Positions 41,626-50,012 of a DNA stretch of 64,000 nucleotides are shown in pieces. Each line of letters starts with the position of its first letter. The stretch's first letter is position 1. Source of the DNA: JBGAJN01 sp044224905 (GTDB lineage Bacteria > Verrucomicrobiota > Verrucomicrobiia > Limisphaerales > JBGAJN01); contig JBGAJN010000002.1 of the NCBI GenBank assembly GCA_044224905.1, positions 1,116,001-1,180,000 of the forward strand, given 5' to 3'. Position numbers and translations under genes: made by a program. The notes beneath the pieces are model-generated. The model was not told the DNA's origin. It searched no databases and saw only the letters and a program-made list of their open reading frames with translations.

Positions 41626-42651
41626 ATGCCTGCCAAAGTTTATACTGATAAAGACGCCGACCTGAATGTGCTGAAGGGCAAAACCCTCGCCGTGCTCGGC
41701 TTCGGTTCCCAAGGCCACGCCCACGCGCTCAACCTCAAGGATTCCGGACTCAAGGTCATCATCGGCCTCTACGAAGGCAGCAAGTCCATCGCGGTTGCGC
41801 AGGACAAGGGTTTCGAAGTGTTCCCGACGGCCGAAGCCGTGCGCCGCGCCGACGTGATCATGGTGGCGTTGCCGGACACGAAGCAGCAGGCCGCTTACAA
41901 GAAGGACATCGAGCCGAATCTCTCCAAGGGCAAGACGCTCCTGTTCTCGCACGGCTTTGCGATTCATTTCAAAACCGTCGTTCCGCCGAAGAACGTCAAC
42001 GTGATCATGGTCGCGCCGAAGGGCCCCGGCCACATCGTGCGCCGCCAGTACACCGAAGGCAAAGGCGTGCCGAGCTTGATCGCCGTTTACCAAAACCCCG
42101 GCAAGGATGCGAAGAAGATCGCGCTCGCTTGGGCCAAGGGCATCGGCGGCACGCGCGCCGGCGTCATCGAAACGAACTTCAAGGAAGAGACTGAAACCGA
42201 CTTGTTCGGCGAACAAACCGTCCTCTGCGGCGGCGCGAGCGCGCTCGTCCAGGCGGGTTTCGAAGTGTTGACCGAAGCTGGCTACTCGCCGGAGATGGCT
42301 TACTTCGAGTGCTTGCACGAGTTGAAGCTGATCGTGGACTTGATGAACGAAGCTGGCATCAGCGGCATGCGTTTCTCGATTTCCGAAACCGCCAAGTGGG
42401 GCGACGTGAGCGTCGGCCCGAAGATCATCGACGCGAGCGTGAAGAAACGCATGAAGGCGGCGTTGAAAGACATTCAGTCCGGCAAGTTCGCCCGCGAATG
42501 GGTGAAGGAATACCAGACCGGCTACAAAAAGTACAACGCGCTCCTCAAGAAGGGTGAGAATCATCCCATCGAGAAGACGGGTGCCAAGCTCCGGGCGATG
42601 ATGCCGTGGATGCAGAAGCGTTCGATCAAGGGCGCGCAAGCGGCCTACTAA
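41626..42651 (+). CDS. ilvC: Ketol-acid reductoisomerase (class I)
   Basis: 341 residues, normal for class I. NADPH Rossmann motif LAVLGFGSQGHAHALNLKDSG, catalytic region APKGPGHIVRRQY, and the knotted C-terminal domain with ETDLFGEQTVLCGG and SETAKWGD. It converts acetolactate to dihydroxyisovalerate (valine/leucine/isoleucine pathway). A strong terminator follows, so ilvN-ilvC form a closed unit. Confidence 0.97.
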   Translation: MPAKVYTDKDADLNVLKGKTLAVLGFGSQGHAHALNLKDSGLKVIIGLYEGSKSIAVAQDKGFEVFPTAEAVRRADVIMVALPDTKQQAAYKKDIEPNLSKGKTLLFSHGFAIHFKTVVPPKNVNVIMVAPKGPGHIVRRQYTEGKGVPSLIAVYQNPGKDAKKIALAWAKGIGGTRAGVIETNFKEETETDLFGEQTVLCGGASALVQAGFEVLTEAGYSPEMAYFECLHELKLIVDLMNEAGISGMRFSISETAKWGDVSVGPKIIDASVKKRMKAALKDIQSGKFAREWVKEYQTGYKKYNALLKKGENHPIEKTGAKLRAMMPWMQKRSIKGAQAAY

Positions 42652-42670
42652 AAGCGTTACGCTGATTTCA

Positions 42671-42707
42671 ACCGCCGGGTGTCGCGAGACCCCGGCGGTG
42701 TTTTTTT
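42671..42707 (+). terminator. Intrinsic terminator after ilvC
   Basis: Perfect 9-bp stem ACCGCCGGG / CCCGGCGGT followed by a run of seven T. Confidence 0.92.
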
Positions 42708-42762
42708 GCGCAACGAATCTTTTCGGATGGTGTTGAACCGTTCGTTGGTTTAAGTTTTTTCT

Positions 42763-43542
42763 ATGTTCAGGCGTGTGTGCATGTTGAAGCTGATTCTCGC
42801 CGGCCTCCTGCTGGCGCTGGATGCGCGCGCCGTGACCAAGGATTTGGGTGATTCGCCGTACAAGGTGATTGTCGAACGCAACGCGTTTGACTTGAAGCCG
42901 GCACCGGTGGTGAATCTTGAAACCAACGCGCCACCGCCGCCGCCGTCGAACCTCAAGATGACGGGGATTAGCACAGTTACGGCTACGCCGCAGTTGATGC
43001 TCATCGTCACCGAACCGGGCGGCAAGCAGGTGAATAAGATTCTGAAAGAAGGCGAGCGTGAGGGGGCGATTGAAGTGGTATCGATTGATGCCAAGGCTGG
43101 CTCCGCAAAAGTCCGCAACGGGGGGACTGAACAAGTCATGACGTTCGAGAAGGACGGCATCAAGTTGCAGCCGGGGCCAACGCCGCCACCGACGCCTTTC
43201 ATCCGTCCACTTGGCAGTGCGGTTCCGCAGCCGGCGGGTTTGCAGAACAATCCTGCGTTCACCCCCTCAGCTGTGCCGACTGGAATCGGCGGCAACATGG
43301 CTCCGACGGGCTTGACTGATTCATCGACCGGCGGAGTTGCAATTCCGACTCGCTCGGTGCGGACGCCGCCGGTGACCACGCAGGCGCAGCCCGGGGCGGC
43401 GGGGCAATTGTCGGCTGAAGAACAGGCGCTGATGATCGAATTGAACCGGCACCTGCAGCAATCCGGTCAGACTCCGACGACCACGCGCGGTCGCAGTGTT
43501 CCGCTTCCTCCGCTGCCACCAACTCCACTGACCCCACAGTAG
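42763..43542 (+). CDS. GspC/PilP-like periplasmic protein of the secretion module
   Basis: 259 residues. Signal peptide or anchor (LKLILAGLLLALDARA), then DSPYKVIVERNAFDLKPAP and LKMTGISTVTATPQLMLIVTE, with GGKQVNKILKEGE, resembling the homology region of GspC/PilP proteins that bind secretin N0 domains. The second half is Pro/Gly/Thr rich and probably disordered. It converges with the secretin gene; the partner role is inferred from pattern and position. Confidence 0.55.
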   Translation: MFRRVCMLKLILAGLLLALDARAVTKDLGDSPYKVIVERNAFDLKPAPVVNLETNAPPPPPSNLKMTGISTVTATPQLMLIVTEPGGKQVNKILKEGEREGAIEVVSIDAKAGSAKVRNGGTEQVMTFEKDGIKLQPGPTPPPTPFIRPLGSAVPQPAGLQNNPAFTPSAVPTGIGGNMAPTGLTDSSTGGVAIPTRSVRTPPVTTQAQPGAAGQLSAEEQALMIELNRHLQQSGQTPTTTRGRSVPLPPLPPTPLTPQ

Positions 43543-43707
43543 GTTTAAGGGGATTAGCTGGCGGACGTGGAACGCCGCAGCCAAAGACTCTCTCCCTTAC
43601 GGTTACTCTTGCTTCGGAGTGATGAGCCGGCTACTCGCGGCGCGCCCGCGGTCCGCAATTTGTCCGTAAACGCACCACGGCGAGGCCTGATAAAGAAACC
43701 AAACCGA

Positions 43708-46122
43708 CTATTTCGGCTTTGCAGTGCTGTTGGTCGTGCTTTCGCCTTCGATTGCGATGCCGACTTTTCGTTTGAGAGTTTTTTCGTTCTCGTTGAATTG
43801 CTTTTCGGCTTGGAAAATTCCGGGCATTTGCGTGCGCTCATGTTGCGCGGCATCGGAAGCATCCTTGGGTGTCTTCAGTACGGTGGGACGCAGGAGCACC
43901 ATCAACTCCGTGCGTTTGGTGGAATCATTTTTGGAACGAAACAGGGAGCCCAAAATGGGGATATCCTTGAGATAGGGGACGCCTGACTTCGACGTGCTTT
44001 TGGTGCTGCTGATGAAGCCGCCCAGAATGACAGGGTTGCCGTCCTTCACGGCTACTTTTGCGGATGCCGATCGCTCGGTGGTTGTGGGGACGGGATTGCC
44101 GTCGATCGTGACGGAGTTGCCCAGTTGTTGAATGCTCTCGGAGATATCCATGACGACCAAGCCTTCGGAGTTCACCAGCGGCAGGACGTTTAAAGTGATA
44201 CCCACACGCAATTGCTGATACTGCGAGCGTGAACCGCTGATGTCGGAGATCGTGCCGGTAACGTACGGAACCGTGTCGCCGATAAAGAGGCTGGCCTCGA
44301 TGGCATGGGAGGTTTGCACGCGCGGGCGGGAGAGGACGTTGATGGTGCTGTCACTCGCGATGGCTTGCAAGGCCACGTCCCACGTCGGTCCGATCTGACC
44401 GAAGTAACCGAAGCCGCTCCCTTGCGGGAATGAGGAGAGATTGTTGGAGAGAGCGGAATTCTGGAGGAAGCGGCTGCCGATCCCGAGAATATCGCTGTTG
44501 TTGTTGAGCACTCCGCCAATGATGTTGTTTGTTCCACCGCTGGAACCAACTTTCTTGGGAGCTTGGCCGGCGGAAATGCCGAGGTTGCGTTGATCGTCCA
44601 GGGAAACTTCCATCACAATTCCTTCGATGATTACTTGCGCGAGCACGACGTCCATTTGCTCGATGATCTTCTTGATCATGTTCATGTCCTGATCGTTTGC
44701 GAAGATCAGCAGCGAGTTGGTGCGTTCATCGGGAATAATCTTCACGTCGCCCAAGATCTGGAAGCCTCCACCCGCGCCGCCGCTCGCGGCTCGATTGACG
44801 ATCTGCTGCAAACGATCTGAGAATGCGCTGCGCGTGCCGGACACACCGGTCCCAAACGTGGACGTATTGCCGAGCGTACCAACGCCGCCTGAAGCGCCGG
44901 CTCCGGTCGGACTATACGCTCCGCCACCTTGAAGGCCGCCGACGCCGCCTCCAACACCGCCTCCGGTGCCGAAACCACCCGACGTCCCACGGCTGCCGGT
45001 GGAGCGTCCGCCACTCGAACGGCCGCCCGTCGTGCCTCCGGTCGTCCCGGTCAAAACGCCGGTACCGCCGCCACTCAGACCGCTCAGCACTCCGGCGATT
45101 TCGGAAGCGAGCGCATACTTGATCGGTATCAGTTCGGATTTGATGTCGAGCGGCAGGGCGATGTCCACTTTTTCAATGAGCTCCAACATGCGTTTCACGT
45201 TGATGGCAAAGTCGCGGAGCACCACAACGCCGGCGGCTTCGATCGCGACCAGTCCGCCGGGCGTTTTGGAAAACGGCTGGATTACCGGAATGACTTCGCT
45301 CGGCTTGACGTGCTGAAGCTGCACGATCTGCGTGATGTATTGCGAGGCCTCGGGGAGTTGATCTCCGGGAAGCTGGTTGAACGCGGCGCCTTCTTGCAAG
45401 GCCTGAGCGTTGGGCACAGCGGTGACGAATTTTTCACCGATGGGCACCATCGTAATGCCGTTCAGCACGAGCACGCTGTCGAGCATCTGGATCAGCTCAC
45501 TCCGAGTGAGCGATGTTTGGGTGCGCACTGTGATTGTCGCACCGGGAAGGGTGGAGGGCCGGAGAATTGTTCGTCCGACGGTATCCCCGTAGAAATCCAG
45601 GAATGTTTCCAGGGGCATTGCCTGAAAACGAATCGCCGTCGGTTCATAGACTTTTTCATCGCCCGGTTTCACGGCCGGCGTGCTGGATGCCGACGTCGGT
45701 CCAGTGATTTTGCCCGCTACGGGCGCCTTGGCAGGCACGACCGGAGCGTTGGGCGCCACCGGGGCAGGTACTGCCGTGGGAGCCGGAATCTGGGGCAGTG
45801 AGGGAATAATGTTGGGTCGAACCGGCGCGGCAGCCGTGTTGGTTTCGCCGGAACGCAGCGGCCGCACGATCCCCGGGGGAACGCTCATGGGCACGCCCGT
45901 CGCGGGCGCCGCAGTGGAGGATCCGGCTGGGGCGGCCTTGGCGGCCTCGGGATCAGTGGCGCGGCGGAGCAATTCGCGCAGGATGGCGTCCGAGTTGGTC
46001 GCCTTGGGATCGATGGTGATGACGCTGCCGGCGGGCACCGGGGCGGCGTCTTGCGCCGGGAGGGCGACCACTCCGAGCGCGAGCGCCAACAGGAGGAGGA
46101 GAGTTTTAGTTTTCACGATCAT
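43708..46122 (-). CDS. Type II secretion/type IV pilus secretin (GspD/PilQ-like)
   Basis: 804 residues with signal peptide (LLLLLALALGVVALPAQ). A Pro/Ala-rich linker (about 55-150) comes before the N-domains (N0 about 160-240, then N1/N2). The last N-domain is split by a long Gly/Ser/Thr-rich insertion (about 355-435, GGRSSGGRSTGSRGTSGG type). The secretin barrel follows (about 500-760) with VPYVTGTISDISGSRSQYQQ and VPYLKDIPILGSLF near the end. It forms the outer-membrane channel. It is last in the operon ATPase, PilM/N-like, PilO-like, secretin. Confidence 0.9.
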   Translation of the reverse strand: MIVKTKTLLLLLALALGVVALPAQDAAPVPAGSVITIDPKATNSDAILRELLRRATDPEAAKAAPAGSSTAAPATGVPMSVPPGIVRPLRSGETNTAAAPVRPNIIPSLPQIPAPTAVPAPVAPNAPVVPAKAPVAGKITGPTSASSTPAVKPGDEKVYEPTAIRFQAMPLETFLDFYGDTVGRTILRPSTLPGATITVRTQTSLTRSELIQMLDSVLVLNGITMVPIGEKFVTAVPNAQALQEGAAFNQLPGDQLPEASQYITQIVQLQHVKPSEVIPVIQPFSKTPGGLVAIEAAGVVVLRDFAINVKRMLELIEKVDIALPLDIKSELIPIKYALASEIAGVLSGLSGGGTGVLTGTTGGTTGGRSSGGRSTGSRGTSGGFGTGGGVGGGVGGLQGGGAYSPTGAGASGGVGTLGNTSTFGTGVSGTRSAFSDRLQQIVNRAASGGAGGGFQILGDVKIIPDERTNSLLIFANDQDMNMIKKIIEQMDVVLAQVIIEGIVMEVSLDDQRNLGISAGQAPKKVGSSGGTNNIIGGVLNNNSDILGIGSRFLQNSALSNNLSSFPQGSGFGYFGQIGPTWDVALQAIASDSTINVLSRPRVQTSHAIEASLFIGDTVPYVTGTISDISGSRSQYQQLRVGITLNVLPLVNSEGLVVMDISESIQQLGNSVTIDGNPVPTTTERSASAKVAVKDGNPVILGGFISSTKSTSKSGVPYLKDIPILGSLFRSKNDSTKRTELMVLLRPTVLKTPKDASDAAQHERTQMPGIFQAEKQFNENEKTLKRKVGIAIEGESTTNSTAKPK

Positions 46123-46152
46123 TTCAAAGTTGAGGATGAATTTGCGCCCGAT

Positions 46153-46743
46153 TTATTTGGCCGCGACTTTCCCCGCGCGCGTGGGCGTGGCCTTCTGATA
46201 ACTGGCCGTCAGGGTGATGGTGCCGTTGAGTTTGATCTGCGTCTGGTCTGGGCCGAGGGTCAGATCGCGGACACGGATCAGGGAGTTGCCGGAACCGAGC
46301 TTGTAGAGGAAATCCACGAGCTCAGCATCGCCCGTGTTGACGGTCACGCTCACGGTCTGCTCTTCGAAGAAATCGGTCGGTTTAGACGGACCGGACTTGC
46401 CGCGCGAATCAATGGAAAGCACCGCGACGCCGCTGGACTGCGCCTGAGTTTGCACGGAACGCTGGAGTTGCAGCGCCTGTTCCGCGGTGGCGACCGCTGA
46501 GCCCGCACCTTCCAAATCACGGAGGCGACGGCGGTATTCCTTTTCCTTGGCAATTTCTCGTTCGTAATTCGCGAGCGTGGTGCGGGCGCCAGCCAGTTTG
46601 TTTTGCGCGATGCCGAGGTCGCCGTTGAGGAGATGCGGAATGACGAGCCAGATATTTAAGACCACAATCACCGCGACAAGGACGGCCACGAGGAGACGGC
46701 GTTCGCCCGGGCGCAGATTTAATTTGTCGAAGGCTGAGCTCAT
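46153..46743 (-). CDS. PilO/GspM-like inner-membrane protein
   Basis: 196 residues: cytosolic start, one membrane segment (about 17-38, LLVAVLVAVIVVLNIWLVI), coiled coil (about 45-95) and a ferredoxin-like C-terminal domain (VSVTVNTGDAELVDFLYKLGS). This is the PilO/GspM layout. Its start overlaps the stop of the upstream PilM/N-like gene by four bases. Confidence 0.8.
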   Translation of the reverse strand: MSSAFDKLNLRPGERRLLVAVLVAVIVVLNIWLVIPHLLNGDLGIAQNKLAGARTTLANYEREIAKEKEYRRRLRDLEGAGSAVATAEQALQLQRSVQTQAQSSGVAVLSIDSRGKSGPSKPTDFFEEQTVSVTVNTGDAELVDFLYKLGSGNSLIRVRDLTLGPDQTQIKLNGTITLTASYQKATPTRAGKVAAK

Positions 46744-48131
46744 TCAATGTCTGAGCGGTTGATCTCGCAGGAGAAGCTCCAGGTGAACGTGCCGCCCGCG
46801 GGTCCGCCTTGCGTCTGCGAGCGGGGCGGATTCACCGTGGCGAAATAAGGCGAACCATTTGTGGTGAGTGACGCCTTGGCGAGCGCTTCGTTGAAGTCAG
46901 TCAGCTTGGTGATCGCGTCGGCCGGTCCTTGACCGTAGAGCGTGACAGTTTTGCCTTTGGAGAAGGAAAACGACGTCAGTTTGAGTTCGGCGGGCAAGAG
47001 TGAGGAGGCCAGCTTCCAACTGTCCAACGCGGCGTACTTCAGGTTCGCCTGCTCGGCGAGGATTTGTCCGCGGGCTTTCAGTTGCAGCGCATTCGTGTAC
47101 GTGCCGCTCAACGCTGCGATCTGGTCGGTGACGCCTTGCTTCTGATAGTTGACGAAAAACAGCCAGCCGAAATAGATCGCGAGGAACAGCGCGTAACCCA
47201 TGCCGACGGCCAACAGGCTGCGCATCCAGAGGCGGTCGACGTATTGCTGGCGATACCGCGCGGCGAACTCGGCCGGAAGCAAATCGGTCGTGCTTGTGCC
47301 ACCGGCAACTTTCTGAACCGCGATTTCCGCGACCGCTCGCGCGGGCAGGCGCTCGGCGAGAACAACGGACTCGCCTTTGTTTTCCAGCAACGCCGCCCAC
47401 GAGGCGTCGCTTTCGGAGTCCGCTACGAGATGCCACTGCGGCGGCGAGGTGAGCCAGCCTTCGAGCTCGCCATTCCACGCCATTTTGCACAGTTGCTCGT
47501 AAAGAAGATCGGCGGATTTTTCGCTCGATGGCAAATGCACCATCCCGAGCTCGCGCAACACGCCGCCATACCACCACGCGACGACACAGCAGAGCCCGGT
47601 TTGTGTGGCCCGCGGATAAATCCACGCACCGTCGGATTCCACCGTGGTGGCCGCGAGTTGATGGACGAACGGCAGTTCGAGTCGATCGGCGAGGTAGCCC
47701 ATCGTTTCGAGCTTGCCGAGATATTCTTCCACGACGCTGCGGGCGACCACGACGAGGATAACCGTCTGCTGTTCGTTTTCCTTGCGCGGCAACAAGGCGA
47801 ACGTCCATACGATCTGTGCGACCGGCATGGGCGAAAGCTTTTCCAACTGCAACTCGACCATCGAGGGAAACTCCGCGGCATCGGCTGGCGGAAGCTGGAC
47901 AACCCGCAGGAAAACACTCTCCGGCGGCAGCCACGCAATGTTCAGCCGCGGCGTGAAAAGGTTGCGCCAGTCTTTTGCCGCGACCTTGGCGGGCAGGGGA
48001 GTGGACGTCGATGAAGCGTCTTCGGTCGCGAGGGAAATCTTCTGACTGCTCGTGTTGAATTGCCAGAGGTGACGCGTGTCACCGTCAAGGCTCAGGACGT
48101 TGCAGGTGTTGGGGCGCGGGTTCTTCTTCAT
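46740..48131 (-). CDS. PilM/PilN-type fusion (GspL-like) assembly protein
   Basis: 463 residues. The N-terminal 290 residues resemble a degenerate actin-like PilM/GspL cytosolic domain (AWLPPESVFLRVVQLPPADAAEFPSMVELQLEKLSP). One membrane segment (about 308-332, SLLAVGMGYALFLAIYFGWL) and a PilN-like coiled coil and periplasmic domain follow. Fusion of PilM and PilN parts is the GspL arrangement of type II secretion. It is cotranscribed between the ATPase and PilO-like genes. Confidence 0.78.
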   Translation of the reverse strand: MKKNPRPNTCNVLSLDGDTRHLWQFNTSSQKISLATEDASSTSTPLPAKVAAKDWRNLFTPRLNIAWLPPESVFLRVVQLPPADAAEFPSMVELQLEKLSPMPVAQIVWTFALLPRKENEQQTVILVVVARSVVEEYLGKLETMGYLADRLELPFVHQLAATTVESDGAWIYPRATQTGLCCVVAWWYGGVLRELGMVHLPSSEKSADLLYEQLCKMAWNGELEGWLTSPPQWHLVADSESDASWAALLENKGESVVLAERLPARAVAEIAVQKVAGGTSTTDLLPAEFAARYRQQYVDRLWMRSLLAVGMGYALFLAIYFGWLFFVNYQKQGVTDQIAALSGTYTNALQLKARGQILAEQANLKYAALDSWKLASSLLPAELKLTSFSFSKGKTVTLYGQGPADAITKLTDFNEALAKASLTTNGSPYFATVNPPRSQTQGGPAGGTFTWSFSCEINRSDIE

Positions 48132-48138
48132 TCGCGCC

Positions 48139-49872
48139 TCAAGCTTCCGAACGATCTCCTACGAGCGCGTTCATGTGTTCCTCGGTCTGCGTCACGCGCA
48201 ACACTTCCTCGATGGTCGTGATGCCCGCGCGGACCTTGTTCCAGCCGTCGGCGCGCAAGGTGCGCATGCCGTTTTCAATCGCGTTCTGCGCGATCGTCGA
48301 GGCGGGCGCACGATTCATGATCAGCGGGCGCAAGGCCTCGTTCACTTGCAAAAATTCGTAGATCGCCAGACGTCCCTGATAGCCGAGCTGACGGCATTCT
48401 TCGCACCCGGCGCCCTGCCAGAATTTCGCCGTGTCGATCTCCGCCTCGGGGAAGCCGACTTTGCGTAGGTAACTCTTCTCCACCTTTTGTTCGACCTTGC
48501 AGTGCTTGCAAATCGTGCGGACGAGACGTTGAGCAAGCACGGCCTCGACAGATGACGCGACGAGGAAAGGTTCGATGCCCATGTCGATCAAACGTGTGAA
48601 CGCGCTCGCCGAGTCGTTCGTGTGAAGCGTGCTGAAAACCAAGTGACCGGTGAGCGCGGCGCGAATGGCGATCTCGGCCGTTTCCAAGTCGCGAATTTCG
48701 CCGACCATGATCACGTTCGGGTCCTGGCGCAGAATGTGGCGCAAGCCCATCGCGAACGTGAGCCCGATGTCCGAGCGCACCGCGATCTGGTTGATGCCCT
48801 TCAACTCGTATTCGACCGGTTCCTCGATCGTGATGATGCGCTTCTGAATCGAGTTGATCGTGCTCAGGCACGCGTAAAGCGTGGTGGATTTACCGGAACC
48901 CGTCGGTCCGGTGACGAGCATGATGCCGTGCGGCTTGGTGATGATTTCGCGCACCGCCGCCTCGTCCTGTGGCATGAAGCCGAGCTTGTCGAGACTGAGG
49001 AAAATTTTCCCGCGCGTCAGCAAACGCAGCGAGACTGATTCTCCGTAAACTGTCGGGACCGTCGACACGCGGATGTCGATTTCCTCGCCTTTGATGCGGA
49101 CGTTAATGCGGCCGTCTTGCGGGAGGCGCTTCTCGGAAATGTTCATTCCCGACATGACCTTAACGCGAGAGATCAACGCGGCTTGATAGCGCTTCAACTG
49201 CGGCGGCATCGGAGTCTGGTGCAGAATGCCGTCGATGCGATAGCGGATGCGCAGCTCGTCTTCCGATGGTTCGAAGTGAATGTCCGTCGCGCGATCCTTG
49301 TGCGCTTCCCAGATGACCTGGTTGATGAACTTGATGACGCTCGCTTCCTGATCACCTTCGGTGATTTCCTTGTCCTCGAGCAACAAGTCGAGCGGTTCGT
49401 CGTCGCCCATCTCATCGAGCGTCTCGGCGCCGACGCCGTAATATTTCTTCAGCGCCTTTTCGATTTCACCGCGCGTCGCGAGCGCGAACTTCACCGGACA
49501 TTTCGCATCGAACTCCACGGCGTTGATTAGTCCGGTGTTGAACGGGTTGTCGACGGCAACGGTGAGCACGTCGTTCTCGAACGTCACCGGGAGGGTGTTG
49601 TACTGAAACGCGACCTTGGTGGAAATCTTCGAGCGCACTTCGGGCGCTACCGTGAGTTTGGGCAGGTCCAAGTAGGACCAGCCGAGCTCTTTGGCGAGCG
49701 CTTGCAGGAAAACTTCCTCGGAAATTCCGCGTTCCCGGCTGAAAAAGGTGAGCAACGTCTCCTGCGAACCGGTTTCCTGCGCCACGCGCCAGGCTTTGCT
49801 CCATTCATCAAACTGCAACGGCGCGGCCAGACCGGCTCGTTCCAGAACTTTTTTGATGGACGGTAATGCCAT
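48139..49872 (-). CDS. Secretion/pilus assembly ATPase (GspE/PilB family)
   Basis: 577 residues from the ATG at 49872; a longer frame adds 19 unconserved residues. N-terminal MshEN-like domain, then the ATPase with GPTGSGKSTTLYACL (Walker A), Asp box ITIEEPVEYEL, Walker B NVIMVGEIRDLETAEIA and a His box STLHTNDS. The zinc-site CKHC...CEEC (about 475-525) is intact. It powers pseudopilus or pilus assembly and is first in the operon. No PilC/GspF or pilin gene is in the window. Confidence 0.93.
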   Translation of the reverse strand: MALPSIKKVLERAGLAAPLQFDEWSKAWRVAQETGSQETLLTFFSRERGISEEVFLQALAKELGWSYLDLPKLTVAPEVRSKISTKVAFQYNTLPVTFENDVLTVAVDNPFNTGLINAVEFDAKCPVKFALATRGEIEKALKKYYGVGAETLDEMGDDEPLDLLLEDKEITEGDQEASVIKFINQVIWEAHKDRATDIHFEPSEDELRIRYRIDGILHQTPMPPQLKRYQAALISRVKVMSGMNISEKRLPQDGRINVRIKGEEIDIRVSTVPTVYGESVSLRLLTRGKIFLSLDKLGFMPQDEAAVREIITKPHGIMLVTGPTGSGKSTTLYACLSTINSIQKRIITIEEPVEYELKGINQIAVRSDIGLTFAMGLRHILRQDPNVIMVGEIRDLETAEIAIRAALTGHLVFSTLHTNDSASAFTRLIDMGIEPFLVASSVEAVLAQRLVRTICKHCKVEQKVEKSYLRKVGFPEAEIDTAKFWQGAGCEECRQLGYQGRLAIYEFLQVNEALRPLIMNRAPASTIAQNAIENGMRTLRADGWNKVRAGITTIEEVLRVTQTEEHMNALVGDRSEA

Positions 49873-50012
49873 GAATTTGTGCGCGACGCTAACCAACTCA
49901 AACAACGAAAACCAGAGAAAGTTGCGCAACTTGTTACGGGTTCTGCTCTTTCGTACTTCGGCAGCGTGAACTTTTTCTGTAACGTCAGCCGATCCTTTCC
50001 TCAGGAAGAGGC

